Assembly (NCBI GenBank): GCA_035235625.1 | Contig: CP141147.1 | Span: 286,001-350,000 of the forward strand | Reading direction: 5' to 3' | Origin: Saururus chinensis | Taxonomy: Eukaryota > Streptophyta > Magnoliopsida > Piperales > Saururaceae | Length of the DNA stretch: 64,000 bases | Shown here: piece by piece, positions 20,301-32,639 of the stretch | Numbering within the stretch: position 1 is the stretch's first letter | Layout: every line of letters begins with the position of its first letter | Notes under the pieces: model-generated | The model's input: only the letters and a program-made list of their open reading frames with translations | Database searches by the model: none | Told to the model about the DNA's origin: nothing | Made by a program: the position numbers and the translations under genes

Positions 20301-22101
20301 TTACCTGGTCGTAAGTCCTAGCGCAACATCCCATTAAAGTGGGACCGAGTGAGTATATTAATGTAAGGGTGGTTCTTGTTGGGACAAACAGCCTAATTAA
20401 TTTTTTAATATATTACAGTAGAGGGGAAAAGTTAATATGAGCCCGGCTCACCCGCCTACATGTGCCAGGGGTTATAGGGCCGTCTGATTTACATCCGGTA
20501 GCCCGGTTACAAATTTGATGGCTTTATGAGCCTGGGCTCATATAAATGGGACTCGTACAGTAAAATTATATTATATATAATAGTATAATTTTATTTTATT
20601 TTTTTATAATAAATTTTTTTGTAAAACAAATAGTAACCGTAATAGAGCCCAAGAACCTCCCAAAACCCCCCACCGATTATAAAGTAATATCATCTCTTTA
20701 AAAATAGAGATTTTTCCATTTTTGGCCTAAGATGCAAGTATTCCATGGTTATATAAAAACTATTTCATAAAAACCTGGGTTTACATAAAATTTTGACAAA
20801 ATCAGACTAAAATACCCCTATAGCAGGACTTAGGGTTTAAAATCATGTAAACGAGTCGCGATGATGCATAAGCAAATAGTCGATCAGAGCTTAGTGGTAA
20901 TTTGTGATTTTTGCCCGGCAATTCCCATCAATAGCAAAATCCGATTTCCATTTGGTAATTGTCAACCTCCATCACTTCATCGGCAATCGCTCTTCTCTAA
21001 TTTTTGTCTAGAAATTTCTAACTACATAAACTACTTATCCCTACAAAAGAGAGGATGGCACTTGCAACTCCAAAAAAGAATCATGGGGGACTAGCTCGGG
21101 AGAACAAAGTTATATAAGAATGGAGATGGATGTGGATGGTCAAGAAGGACTGTAAAATGGCCATGATGGTCTCTGTCATGGGCGCGAAGCTTTGCCTAGC
21201 ATTCGCACACATGATGGCCTGGCTGCGCCGTGCAACCAACAGCCACTCTCTTCCCTTCCCACTCGTATGCGCAAGGGAAAACACAAGCAAACAGCAACAA
21301 CACAACACAACTCTGTCCTAGTGCATGGGTCTCCACCTAAGCTATATTTCTGTCTATCGAAATACACAAGGCAGGGAGAGGGCAAAGGCTGATCCACCAA
21401 GCTGAAAGCTCCCTCTCAGCTCCCTGGTTTGCTATGCATGAACAAATCAGTCACCAACCCATCAGCCATGGTCGTCCTTGCTCTCTCCCTTATGTAGACT
21501 TCAGCCCAAAGGCCGGTCCTTATGCTACTAGGAGTACATAACCCACCCATACAAGAGTTCTCACCCTAACCAACTCTCAGCCCAACAAACAGTCCGTCCT
21601 AGCCTAAAACAGGAAACCTGCAAGGGAGTCCGTCTTCAGCTAGAAGTTCAGTGTCATGCTACCTCCAAGAGTCCTATCCGTCCAGGGAACTCGCTGCCTC
21701 GACTCCTACTCAAGCTAGGAGCGCAGTAATCCTGCATAAGTGAATCTTGTCCTCCTTAGGAGTTCATCCCTAAGTCCAAGTAGCACCCAGCTTCATTGCT
21801 AGAGTCCCACCTGCGCAAGGACTCCTACTCAGCATGCTCCGCAAGGCAAGTAGCTCGTCCTAAACACCTCTCGCGTTGCTCAAGCATCTGTCTGTGCCCA
21901 AGGGGCTGCCTAGGTTGTCCATCGCCCAAGCAAACTTGGTTGTCCGTTGCCAAGTAAGGGGGTAGCCCCCCTTTTCCCATCCAACAAGTTAGGGGTCTAA
22001 CAACCTCCTACTTTATTGGGTAAAAAGGGACTAGTATGGTTTTTTGCATGCAAGTTTTATTGTGTAGAACATCTTATGTAAAGCATGTACATGATCTTAG
22101 A
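20301..22101. other. Unclassified repeat-like intergenic DNA
   Basis: No gene was recognised. The block 20435-20560 (TATGAGCCCGGCTCAC...GGCTCATATAAATGGGACTC) resembles a segment at 2994-3195 inside the hAT-like element, including GGGCCRTC and AACGGGTCTCATAT-type text, so it is probably a MITE or short repeat. The segment 21400-21990 is C/T-rich and LTR-like in texture, without ends I can define. Confidence 0.4.
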
Positions 22102-23109
22102 TGTCACGCCCCAGCACCCTACAACCCGAGCTGAACCCAGTTCAAGGTAAGGTTGTTGCGGGCAGTGTGACGAAGTACGCGAAAGACTTAACCCGTCATA
22201 TGGAAACAATATGGAGTAGCACACAATGCACTTTGTACAAGAGAAAATAAGGAAAAATAAAGGACATCACATAACCATTAGTCCTCACAATACCCACATC
22301 CTTAATATTACTAAGCTCTCTCACGGCTTAAGTCTCAAAGTTAACATAAGTCAAAAATCAAACTAGCAAATAAAGTGTAGAACATAACTAACATAACATA
22401 AAACTCAAGATAGCATGTGGCATAGATAACCATTGAGCGTAGAGTCTCCAAGTATCCTCTCCTATGCCAAACCGTCCACCACTTGCTCCTCATACAAGGA
22501 GTCCTGATCACGTGCATGTTGCATCATTCAGCCCCAAAACAAAAACACACGAGAAAGAGGAGTGAGTAAAAATACTAAGCAACGTTTTTAAATGTAGAGA
22601 GAATAAATCCAAAATCATCACAAATATTTCACATGGAGTTCATCACATAAAATACACCCATTCATCATGGGACATTTGCATAACATGTGCATCTCTATAT
22701 CATAATTACTCATCACATACACATACTCATGATATCATCAACATATCTCCTACATACCATTGCACATGGCATATTATAATATCATCTCATTCATAATTCA
22801 TTCTCAATGCATACATTCATCCTGCATGCCATTTCACATGGCGTATCACAACATCATTTCATTCATGATCCATTCTCAATGCATATATTTATCCTGCATA
22901 AGAGTGTCTCAAACACAATATCCATAGCATGCATAACTATTCTCAATTATAAGCATTCACCCTACATGAGAAGTGTCTCTAACACACCATCCATAATTAT
23001 GCATATTAAACCATATCCACATGTGTCACATAAACTCAATTATCCCTACACAACTTGTGTAACTAGGCATAATAATATCACATACACATACATTATCAAC
23101 AATGGTGAA

Positions 23110-23290
23110 TGTCTCCTTCATGGAGAGAAATAACAATCATACTGCCCACTCAGGATACAGTCCAATTTCATTGTGGGAAACCTAGGGCGTTGGGGGAGTT
23201 AGCCCTTCTGCTCACTCAGGACAATCCAAAAAGAAGGTCTAATTTCCTCAACGAAAACCTAGAGCAATCTGCTCATTAAGGACAGTCCTA
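23110..23290. repeat. Degenerate tandem repeat around the Reina insertion site
   Basis: The phrase CTCACTCAGGACARTCC...AAAACCTAGRGC recurs with a period of about 65 bp, and continues after the Reina element at 28699-28830. It is part of the minus-strand LTR. Confidence 0.6.
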
Positions 23291-23291
23291 G

Positions 23292-23633
23292 TGTTATGCA
23301 CGTTCACACGATTCATTATTTTATCTTTATTTTAGTACATTATTATCTTTATTTCAGACATTAGGCTAGTTTCCCTTATGTTAGTGGATGATTTACATTT
23401 GTATTTAGTTATTGAACTTGGATAGGCATGCTAGTGGACCACGGGATAGCCGGGCCCACTAGTGGCATGTTTCCCAATGTAGGAGGGTGCAGCTCCCCAT
23501 AAGAGGGTCGTCTCCCTCCCTGGTTCGGGTTATGCTATAGAAAACTCTAATTATTCTTCTCTTTCTTCCCTCTTCCTTCCCTTTCCCTGCGTAGAACTCT
23601 TAGGTACCGATTGTGCCCACATCAAGCACATCA
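23292..23633 (+). repeat. 5' LTR of Reina-like element 1
   Basis: TG...CA boundaries; followed at once by the primer-binding site. Its length equals that of the 3' LTR. Confidence 0.93.
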
Positions 23634-23634
23634 T

Positions 23635-23646
23635 TAGTATCAGAGC
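23635..23646 (+). promoter_or_regulatory. Primer-binding site (tRNA-iMet)
   Basis: TAGTATCAGAGC matches the plant retroelement consensus TGGTATCAGAGC at 11 of 12 positions and sits 1 nt after the 5' LTR. Confidence 0.9.
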
Positions 23647-23663
23647 TCTTATGATCCCCAGCT

Positions 23664-24910
23664 ATGGCACGAGGCAACCAAGCTGTTGCGGCCCCAGAAG
23701 TTCCTCCAGAGAAGGAGGCGCTCGCCTCAGCAGACAGTCTGAAGACTGTTCCAGAGACCGCCAGCAAACCTACTTTGGCACAGATTATAGCTGAATTGAA
23801 ATCCTTGAGCATGGGCATGGCCAAGGTGGATGTGTTGAGCCAGGCAGTTGCGCAGCTTCATGCAGAGTGCACAGCGCCCCCCTGCCCAAGCCGCCAACTA
23901 TTTTTGTGGAGAAGGCGGGACCATCCTAGGCCCCCGAACCACACGCCCCTGACCCTTTGGCACCGGCAGACTAAGATACGAGCTTTTCCCAGGGTCCAGT
24001 GCGGTTTGACACATTTGACCAGCCATTGGATGGGAAATGCTAGACCTGGGATATACGAGGCACACCATGTGTTTGGGAAAATGCCCCAATGATGCTGCCC
24101 CCTAGAAACCTATTCCGGGACATGGAGGACGAATGGGAGGAGTACCCGGGGCACCGCAAAGGACCACAAGAAAGGGTTGAACCTCGTTTGGCCCGCCTAC
24201 AATTCCCACGCTACAATGGGGACGACGACCCTGTGGAATGGCTGTACAAGGCGGAAAAGTTTTTTGCCTACTAGGGGACACATTCGGAGGCTGAACAACT
24301 ACGCATAGCAGCCTTCAACCTCGACGGGGATGCTTCAGTCTGGTTCTAGAATTTCGAAAAGGAGGTGTCCTACCCCACTTGGGTCACCTTCTCCGATGAG
24401 TTGTGCATTTAGTTCAGCCCGAACGAGTTTCAAGACTTCAATGAGATGCTCTCATCACTGCGCCAAACCACCACTGTCAAGGCCTATTATACAGAATTTA
24501 TGAAGGTGGCTAACCGCCTTCCCGACTAGCCGGTGGCTACCTTGGTGGGCACGTTTAAGCGAGGGCTTAAACCGGAGATTTCTGAGGAGATGCACCACTT
24601 TCCCTGCACCAACATGAGGGACATCGTGCGCCATGCTCGCATAGAGGAGGAAAAGCTAGTGAGGCAGCAGAGAGGGGGGCGGCTTGGGCCCTTATCTCGG
24701 CCTGCCCTCAGTGCCAACTCCTTGTCCCGTTGTCCGCCCCCACCAGCAACCTAGTAGCTGGCCGCGCTAGCCAGCAGCCCACCCAGGCATGCCAGGTGGT
24801 TCGTCACCTCACCCCGGCCCAGATGGATGAACGTCGTGCTAAGGGGCTCTATTTTTGCTGCAACAAGAAGTTCATTCTGGGGCATCGTTGTACTGTCAAG
24901 GGCAGCCTTC
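23664..24910 (+). pseudogene. Reina-like element 1 gag, broken
   Basis: The frame starts MARGNQAVAAPEVPPEK. After frame changes it continues with LARLQFPRYNGDDDPVEWLY, AFNLDGDASVWF (then a stop), LVGTFKRGLKPEISEEM and MRDIVRHARIEEEKL. A degenerate zinc knuckle YFCCNKKFILGHRC lies near 24850. These are standard retrotrans_gag landmarks. In-frame stops and frameshifts are present, for instance at SVWF and before PVATLVG. Confidence 0.85.
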
Positions 24911-25059
24911 TCATGGAGGAGATTGATGATGACGGAGAGGGGCCGACTGCCCTGATTTGTTGGCCACTGAGGGTGTGCTGCCTGAGATTTCTATCCATGC
25001 CTTCTCGGGGGCCTTCACTCCACGCACGATGTGAGTCCAGGGCTACCTCAAGCAGCAAC

Positions 25060-25380
25060 AAGTGGCTATTCTGATTGACAGCGGGTCTACCCATAATTTC
25101 ATTAACGACAAGGTCGCCCATCGGCTAGGCTGTTTTGTCTCCGATTTGAAGTCGTTTGACGTGCTGATTGGTGAAGGAAAGCACCTCAGGAGCTCCGGGA
25201 TGTGTGCTCAAGTTACGCTCTTTGTCTAGGGACATACATTCGTCACCGACCTCTTCTTGCTGCCTACGAAGGGGGCGGACGTGGTGTTAGGTGTTCAATG
25301 GTTGTGGGAGCTTGGCGACATGATTTGGAACTTCAAGAACATGGTTATGGACTTTGAAGTTAATGGACAGCGGGTTCGAA
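25060..25380 (+). pseudogene. Reina-like element 1 aspartic protease
   Basis: VAILIDSGSTHNFINDKVAH carries the DSGS(T)HNFI active-site motif. It is followed by [16 protein letters not shown], the usual ILG(M)xWL block. A stop interrupts the text between (VTLFV-stop-GHTF). Confidence 0.85.
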
Positions 25381-25459
25381 CCGAGGGCTCCTGGCCGGCA
25401 CCCTGCTCTCCGCCTAGTCCACGGGTTCCTTCTTCTGGTTCGCACCCCAAGGGTTTCTC

Positions 25460-26446
25460 TTGCAACAGCGAGCGACAGTCAAGGTGACTCAACAGGAGCC
25501 ACCCCTAGATCTTATGGAGTTATTGGATGCCCACCTGGATGTATTTGCCGAACCATCGGGGCTTCCCCCCGTGCAGCCTCACGACCACCATATTCCGATC
25601 ATTCCTAGGGCGGCATTGGCCAATGTTTGCCCTTATAGATACCCTCATATTCAAAAGTTGGAGATAGAGCGTCTCATGGCTAATATGCTCCAATCCGGGA
25701 TCATCCGACCTAGCACAAGATTCTATTCATCTTCGGTGCTACTGGTTTGGAAGAAAGACGATACGTGGCGGTTCTGTGTTGACTATCGTGCCCTAAATAC
25801 CATCACCGTCAAAGACAAATGTCCTATACCGGTGATCGAGGAGTTGTTGGATGAGCTGTCTGGTGCCACGGTCTTCAATAAACTTGACCTTCGTTCGGGT
25901 TATCATCAGATTCAGGTGCAGCCTGCCAATGTACACAAGATAGCCTTCAGCACTCATGACGGCCATTTCGAGTTCCTCGTCATGCCGTTTGGGCTGACCA
26001 ACGCCCCCTCCACATTTCAATGCCTCATGAATGACCTCTTCAAGCCATTCCTCCGCCGTTATATATTGGTCTTCTTTGACGACATTCTTGTTTACAGTCA
26101 GTTGTGGGTAGAGCACTTGGAGCATCTCAAGTTTGTCTTTTTTATTCTAAGAGCTAACTCTTTATTCATTAAGCGCTCAAAGTGTTCCTTTGGCAGCCCG
26201 CTGGTGGATTACTTAGGCCATATTATCTCATGGCACGACATCGCTACTGACCCGTCCAAGGTGGCCGCCGTGCTCTCTTGGCCGCCGCCCACTTGTGTAC
26301 GGGCACTGTGGGGTTTTCTTGGCCTCACTGGCTATTATAGACGGTTCATAGCCGGTATGGGGAGATTGCTCGGCCTCTTACAAAGCTTCTTAAAAAGGGG
26401 GCCTTCGGTTGGAATGAGGTTGCCCAAGCAACGTTTGACGAGCTAA
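25460..26446 (+). pseudogene. Reina-like element 1 reverse transcriptase
   Basis: This long open frame of 328 aa holds RT blocks: TWRFCVDYRALNTITVKDKC, FNKLDLRSGYHQI, FEFLVMPFGLTNAPSTFQ, and the catalytic FDDI (here VFFDDILVYS). VDYLGHIIS and [10 protein letters not shown] follow. RT itself is uninterrupted, but the frame shifts before RNase H (after FLKRG). Confidence 0.92.
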
Positions 26447-26454
26447 AGCAGGCT

Positions 26455-26880
26455 ATGGCATCGGCCCCTGTTCTTGTTTTGCCCGATTTTAGCCGACCCT
26501 TTGTGGTGGAGACAGATGCTTAGGATACAGGACTCGGGGCTATTTTGCTACAAGATGAGCGCCCCATTGCCTACTTCAGCAAGGCTTTGGCTGGCCGATC
26601 TCTGTCCATGTCTGTGTATGAGAAAGAGATGTTGGCTATTGTCCTCGCCGTCGATAAGTGGCATTCGTACCTACTTGGCCGCCGGTTCTTGATCTGTACT
26701 GATCACCAGCCCTTGAAGTATTTCCTCGAGTAGCGGGTGTCCACTCCATCTCAGCAGCGATGGGTCAGTAAGTTACTTGGTTATGACTATGCGGTTGTGT
26801 ACAAGAAAGGGTCCGAAAACACAGTGACTGACGCCCTCTCTCGCAGTTCTACTTCGGGTTCTTGCTTAACTCTTTCCACT
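26455..26880 (+). pseudogene. Reina-like element 1 RNase H
   Basis: [15 protein letters not shown] is followed by a TAG stop, then RPIAYFSKALAGRSL, EKEMLAIVLAVDKWHSYLLG, FLICTDHQPLKYFLE and a further stop. KKGSENTVTDALSR is the expected closing block. The catalytic D-E-D pattern is visible around the stop codons. Confidence 0.88.
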
Positions 26881-27059
26881 CCTTCCTGCCCCTTCATTGA
26901 TGAGTTGAAGCGGGCATACATTGATGATTCTCTGACGCAAGCCATTATTACAGCTCTCCAGACCCACCCAGCTGCTCGTCCATTCTTTGCATGGAAGGAT
27001 GCCCTTCTCTTTCGGAAGGACTGCCTTTGGGTACCCGATGTTGCTGATCTTCGTAGGCG

Positions 27060-28311
27060 CATCCCTCCACTTCCATGACACTCCAATGGCCGGTCATGAG
27101 GGAGCATTCCGTACTTATAAGCAGGTCAGCCAGAGCTTTATGTGGCAAGGTATTCGATGAGCAGTACAAGAGTATGTGGCCACTTGTGATGTCTTCTAGA
27201 GAGCTAAGGCCGCCACGACCTCTCCCACCGGTTGCTGCAGCCCTTGCCGATCCCTGATAAGGTTTGAGAGGATGTTTCGATGGACTTCGTGGAAGCCTTG
27301 CCCTTGGTGCAAGGCAAGTCGGTGATTATGGTGGTGGTGGACCGGCTGTCCAAGTACACTCACTTTTCTGCTCTGGGACATCCATTCACCGCCAAGATAG
27401 TGGCGGAGCTCTATGTTCGGGAGGTGGCCAAACTACACGGCATGCCTCGCACTATTGTCTCTGATCGTGACCGGATCTTCATATCTCAGTTTTGGCGGGA
27501 GTTCTTCACTTTACAGGGCACTTCTCTTCACATGAGCACTGCTTATCACCTTCAGACGGATGGCCAGACAGAGGTGCCCAACCGCTGCTTAGAGCAGTAC
27601 CTCCGCTGCTTCACGATGTCTCAGCCCCGCCGATGGCTTTAGCTTCTACCATGGGCGGAGTGGTCCTATAACACAGCTTATCACACTCGTGCTGGTTTCA
27701 CTCCTTTTGAGGTGTTGTATGGTCGTCCACCCCCAACCGTGTTATCTTATGTTCCTCACCGCTCCTCTATGGCTGCGGTGGATTATATGCTACAGACACG
27801 GGACAAGGTTCTTTGGTAGCTTAAGGAAAACTTGTCCTCTACTCAGAACTGGATGAAGTAGATTTACGATGGCCATCACACAGGCAGGGAGTTCGTGGTG
27901 GGTGACTTGTGTATGTCTCTATTCTTCCTCAGTGCCAGACATCCCTGTTCCAACTCGAGCATTCCAAGCTCGCCCCCCCAGTTTCATGGGCCTTATGCTG
28001 TGGAGGTGCATATCGGTTCGGTGGCTTACTGCCTTGCCCTGCCACCTGGTTCCTTAGTTCACCTTGTTTTTCATGTCTCCAGGCTACGCTGCTACATAGG
28101 TGACACGTCTTTGGCCACCAATGCTCCACCACCACCCCTGATGGGCCCGGTTACTACCTCCGACCCAGTTCCTGCCTCGATGCTCGATAAGTGCCGAGTC
28201 CGCTGCTCATGTCGCATTATTACGGAGGTTCTGATTTCTTGGCAGGGATAGTCACTTGAGGATGCCACGTGGATGCCTGAGGATGAGTTCATGTCTTGCT
28301 TCCCAGCTTGA
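27060..28311 (+). pseudogene. Reina-like element 1 integrase with chromodomain-like tail
   Basis: The zinc-binding part reads FHDTPMAGHEG then TCDVF-stop, so the second Cys of the HHCC finger is lost. The DDE core shows [30 protein letters not shown] and [12 protein letters not shown]. The tail (28190-28311) reads ITEVLISWQG, a stop, then SLEDATWMPEDEF, matching the chromodomain signature xxWKGxxxEDATWE. Several stops and shifts are present. Confidence 0.88.
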
Positions 28312-28351
28312 TCGCCTTAAGGTCAAGGCGAGTAGCAGAAGTGTGGTGGAG

Positions 28352-28693
28352 TGTTGTGCACGTTCACATGATTCATCATTTATCTTTATTTCAATACATT
28401 ATTATCTTTATTTCAATACATTAGGCTAGTTTCTCTTATGTTAGTGGATGATTTGCATTTGTATTTGGTTATTGAACTTGGATAGGCATGCTAGTGGACC
28501 ACGGGATAGCCGGGCCCACTAGCGGCATGTTTCCCAATGTAGGAGGGTGCAACTCCCCATAAGAGGGTCGTCTCCCTCTCTAGTTCGGGTTATGCAATAG
28601 AAGACTCTAATTATTCTTCCCTTTCTTCCCTCTTCCTTTCCTTTCCCTGCGTAGAACTCTTAGGTACCGATTGTGCCCACATCGGGCACATCA
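28352..28693 (+). repeat. 3' LTR of Reina-like element 1
   Basis: Preceded by a purine-rich AGAAGTGTGGTGGAG tract (likely polypurine tract). Same 342-bp length as the 5' LTR. Confidence 0.93.
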
Positions 28694-28983
28694 CCTAGCC
28701 GGGAATGTTTGATCTCCTCAATAGAAACCTCAAGCAGTGTGTTCACTCAGGACAATCTCTTGTGGGGGAGAGTCCGATATCCACGACGAAAACCTAGAAC
28801 ACATGATAGCCGGAGCACGCGGATGTACCATACTGGATTTTCAGGGTCCATATAACTCAATAATTAATCTCAACCGCAATGAACTCATCTCAACCCGGGG
28901 AGGTACCATGTTTATAAAGGAACTCAAAACGAAATCATGTTATTTCGGACCCAACCAATTCGATAAGTGATGCACTAAAATAA

Positions 28984-30332
28984 TGTTCAATTAAATGTTT
29001 TCAAATTTTGAATTGCAATCCTATTTTGTGTTAATTCATTGCTGATTTGGGCTATTTATATTTTGAATATGTTAGTTGGACCTTAATTGAGTTTACATGT
29101 CTAAACAGGCTTCAACAGGATCCAACAACTGGAAGAGGAAGTGAAGCTCAACTACCCAAAGCTATTTAAAAGTCAAGAATGGGCTCCTAATGGTTTAAAC
29201 ATAGATAGAATGGTCGAACACAACCTTTTGGACCTATTGGATTTGAGATTTGCATCAAGAGAGCTAAATTAGGAAAGAAACTGATTTAGACAGATTGATA
29301 CAGCCTTAGTATTTTGATCATATCTTTTTATGTATAATTTGGATGGATACTATTCTTGTGGAATTAGAAATAAGACTTCCGTGGCTACAATTGTTATTTT
29401 TGGAAGAAATTCCAAATTCTAAAGATTTATAGGTCCAATCTGGCATGCAAAGGGACAGCTAGTAAACTAACCCGAGGCCAGCACATAAAGAATATTTTCA
29501 TTGATTGTGATTGATACACATAAGGAAAGACAAGGAGGATTATTGGTTAACTAAAAGAAGCACAAATACTTATTTGCTAAATAAATCATTGATTTATTTG
29601 ATTGATTTAGTATCTAATCATTGCCAAAGAAGTAACCAATCAGGATGCAATCCAGAGATATGATTTGACTTTCCTATTTGAAGCAACCCCTTCTACTCCT
29701 ATAAATAGAGGGGTGGACGTGATAGAGGTATCCTTCCCTCCTCTTTGGAGCTCTCTTCCCCTATTTTCTTCTCTCATTTTGTAATTTTATTTTTAGTTTT
29801 ATTGTAATGGCTTTCTAAGCTCTCAAGCTAAGGCTAGGAATGAAGCGTGTACTTGATGTTTAATGGATACTTTGATTCAAGTAAGTTCTTTATCATTTTA
29901 AATTGATGTTTCATATTTAAGGAGTTTATAATCTATATAATTATTTGATTCAGCGTTGACGAAAGGCACACCGAATGCTTATAATTCCCTGTGATTATAT
30001 ACTTAATGCTTTCGCGTAGTAAACAAGCAATTACTATTGTTCTATTTCAAAGTTCTTTAAAAGATAAAATTTTCGATTGAGACAAATTTTCATTTGATCT
30101 TAATTGAGTTGTATATATTAGAGATTTATTGCAAGTGGATTTTTGATGCCTTAGCACTTTCTCTTTGATTATCTCTTATTATCTATTTCACTTTCCTTTC
30201 TATTCTCTTCGTAATGGTTTTCTGTGTCACACAAGGCTTTCCTTGTAGATCGACCTTATTTACTATAGTTGACAAGTAAAAAAAGAAATCTGAACTAGAC
30301 TCCTTCATAGTCTTAGTTTGGACGTAACAACA
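28984..30332 (+). mobile_element. Candidate solo LTR, Tat/Athila-like texture
   Basis: It runs TGTTCAATTAAATG to TTTGGACGTAACAACA. ATAA lies on both outer edges. The tail CCTTGTAGATCGACC...AGTCTTAGTTTGGACGTAACA has the texture of the 3' end of long gypsy LTRs. A TATA-like CTATAAATAGAGG at about 29699 precedes it, as in an LTR promoter. It lies inside the minus-strand LTR. The 4-bp flank match is weak proof of boundaries. Confidence 0.4.
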
Positions 30333-32060
30333 ATAAGTCATCGATCGATTAATCTAGCAGGCAATAGCATACAAATTGCATTCAATTGATCAAACACGGC
30401 TAATTATGATAAATCTCGTTCATAAACTATTTTCATAATGCATGCAATATGGTACATACGTGAGCAATACTACATGAATCCGAATACATGAGACGTGCTC
30501 AAATCAATCCGTATGTGCATCATTCTTAATCGATATGTGTCAAATAATCACCACAATTACCTCCACATAGTGTGCGCATAGCAATAATGCTCAAATCTAA
30601 GCATTGACATATGCATCTTGATCAAACCCTCATTATACAATATGCATACTTTCATGATTCTATCATGGTTCCTTCTTACTAAAATCATGAATAACATCCG
30701 GTAAAAACTACAAAAGGCACAAGTCCAAGTCAATTATAACTTCATGCTAGACTTAGGTAAGCATAATCATCACTACACTTAAGCTAGACATGGAGATATA
30801 GTTCACCCATAGTTAGCATAACATGTGAAAGCATACATGCCCATTCTCATACTTTAAACTTGTTGTAATTCCTAAGTAAAACATGGAGAATCACTAAAAT
30901 AATATACTATAGTTCACTCATAAGGGTAAAATGGTAATTTTTAGCCTATGTGACTTTTTCCCTAGATGAAACTTTGCCAAAACACGCATGAAAGTTTTCG
31001 GGTCCAATTGTAATGTTCTCAAATTTTTCCAAGTAAAAGTCCGTGAACTGGATTATTCCTTTTTTTTAAAGGTTGGACTAGACCATGGATTAAATCCTTG
31101 ATCCAAGAGTCGTCTTCTTCACAAAGATGCTCTAGATGAACCTAGAGGTAGCCATGGCAGGTCTATGCATCTGGCAAAGTCTAGCTTAGGCCTCCCTAGT
31201 CTAAAATCTCATTGTCGGAGGCCGAAACTACCTCCGGCGATGACTGGGTGGCGGTGGTAGAAGCTGTTGTGTAGCCACCCTCTTCTCCCTCTCTTTCTAT
31301 TCCTCTATGGTCAGAGCTTGCCAGCCTCCTTCTTCTTGAAAGCACAATGCTGGAGGGGAGTGTGGCCTCTGAAGGACATTAGGCAGCAGTGGAGGAACCC
31401 ACACTACCACCCCATCTCTTGGGACTCCCTGAGTCTCTTTCTTTGGACACAGATGACAACTTTAGCCACAAAGCTCCGTCAGCCTACCCAACACCAACGT
31501 CCCAAGATTCCCTAGATCCTTAGTTTTTCTAGCAGCCAGTAAGGGATTTAAGCCCCATCAAGCAGTGCTAGATATGTGGGTAGTCGGGGCCTTTAATTCA
31601 TGTCCTGCACACCACCTCTGATGAGCACATGCTCAAGCCATGTGCTGGTAGTGGTGCACGATGCAACCACCAACAGTGACCTCCACATAATCCCTTTGAG
31701 GTTTTTATAGTTAATGGGGATTAAGGTTCCTAATCCCTTAAGGATTATGGGCCTCATAAACCCATTTCTATCACTTTATTTTACTGAACCCACAGAGCAC
31801 ATGAAATAGCCCATTTGCATGTCTAATTCGGGTAAATGGGCCCTATGCACGATGTTTAAGGTCATATCTCCCTCATCTAAACTTCAATTTGTGCGATCTT
31901 GGTGGCGTTTTGAAGATCTTTTTGTCTTCTTTCTAACCTCATCATTTTTAGCCTTAAATTGAGAATTCATGAAATTATTTAAATAATACAGTAAAGGGGT
32001 CAAACACACTATTTTCCATGTGGTCAAGTTTAGAAACCTAAGACAATCTCGGATATTACA
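30333..32060 (-). other. Remainder of the long minus-strand LTR
   Basis: No gene was recognised. The stretch 31190-31700 is locally GC-richer, and 31860-32060 carries the conserved start of the LTR family on the minus strand. Confidence 0.5.
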
Positions 32061-32065
32061 TCTTC

Positions 32066-32553
32066 TCCCACAACCTTTTTCATGTTAGGGTTCAACCTAC
32101 ATTGCATTTCTCTAGAGGGTTTGACATTATCTTCCAAGAATATCCTATGATTGCAAACTAAGAGACTAATTCCCTTAATATTAGTTATAGTTCAACCAAT
32201 TACACTTTTGTGCTCTCGAAGGACATGAAGTAACTTCTTCTCTTATGTGGAGTCCAATTGTGAGAAAACAACTGCATGATATGTCTCTCTTTCACCCAAA
32301 AATTTATATTTAAGCTCAGTAGGAAGAGATTTCAACTCAAGTTAGCAGATGAAAGGAGGGGAGTGCTATTGGGAAGAGGTAATTCCTCAAAGCATGCCTT
32401 CCACTTGTTAGTGTCCAACATGGGTTTCAACTCAAATAATGAATTTACATCATTAATGACATTATCATCATCATAATTAAAATGAGCAAGGCATACCTCA
32501 AGAAAGTCAAAGAATGGAATAATAAGAAACTTGTTACACGATAAGACTTTCAA
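32066..32553 (-). pseudogene. Tat/Athila-type Ty3/gypsy pol fragment (N-terminal RT)
   Basis: The minus strand reads LKSLPTELKYKFLGERETYH, then after a frame change VCNHRIFLEDNVKPSREMQC followed by RLNPNMKKVV. These match the ELKPLPxxLKYAFLG and CxHRIxLEDxxKPxREPQRRLNPxMKEVV blocks just before the RT core in Athila/Tat elements. The fragment is cut at 32060 by the start of the long LTR. Confidence 0.75.
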
Positions 32554-32639
32554 TTATGTTCTCTTTATGCAAATCATCGCCATCTCCTAGTTGCTTGCAA
32601 ATATTAAAAATGTTAGGTTCTTAAGTCAAATTTATAAAA

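Larger units (their letters stand above)
23292..28693 (+). mobile_element. Complete Reina-like Ty3/gypsy chromovirus (element 1)
   Basis: Two 342-bp LTRs (23292-23633 and 28352-28693) begin TGTTRTGCACGTTCACA and end GGGCACATCA or AAGCACATCA. Target-site duplication CCTAG (23287-23291, 28694-28698) is perfect. A primer-binding site complementary to initiator tRNA-Met lies directly after the left LTR. The 5402-bp length, short LTRs, gag-PR-RT-RH-IN order and a chromodomain-like C-terminus fit the Reina clade. All coding regions contain stops, so it is non-autonomous. The LTRs differ at only a small number of sites, implying a fairly recent insertion. Confidence 0.93.
22102..32060 (-). mobile_element. 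Long LTR in minus orientation, interrupted by nested elements
   Basis: On the minus strand it starts TGTAATATCCGAGATTG (32060) and ends GGGGCGTGACA (22102). Interior phrases ACGCCACCAAGAxCGxxCAAATTG and GATGAGGGAGATATGACC are shared with the LTRs at 38648 and 43106, so they are one family. An AGTATTTTTACTCACTCC phrase near 22560 matches the R region of long gypsy (Tekay/Retand-like) LTRs. Removing the Reina element and the unit at 28984-30332 leaves about 3.2 kb. Flanks TTAGA and TCTTC do not match, so a single solo-LTR insertion is unproven. Confidence 0.5.

Noticed and set aside
22102..32060. Claim of a clean solo LTR with target-site duplication
   Set aside because: Flanks TTAGA and TCTTC do not match, so only the family resemblance and end motifs are reported.
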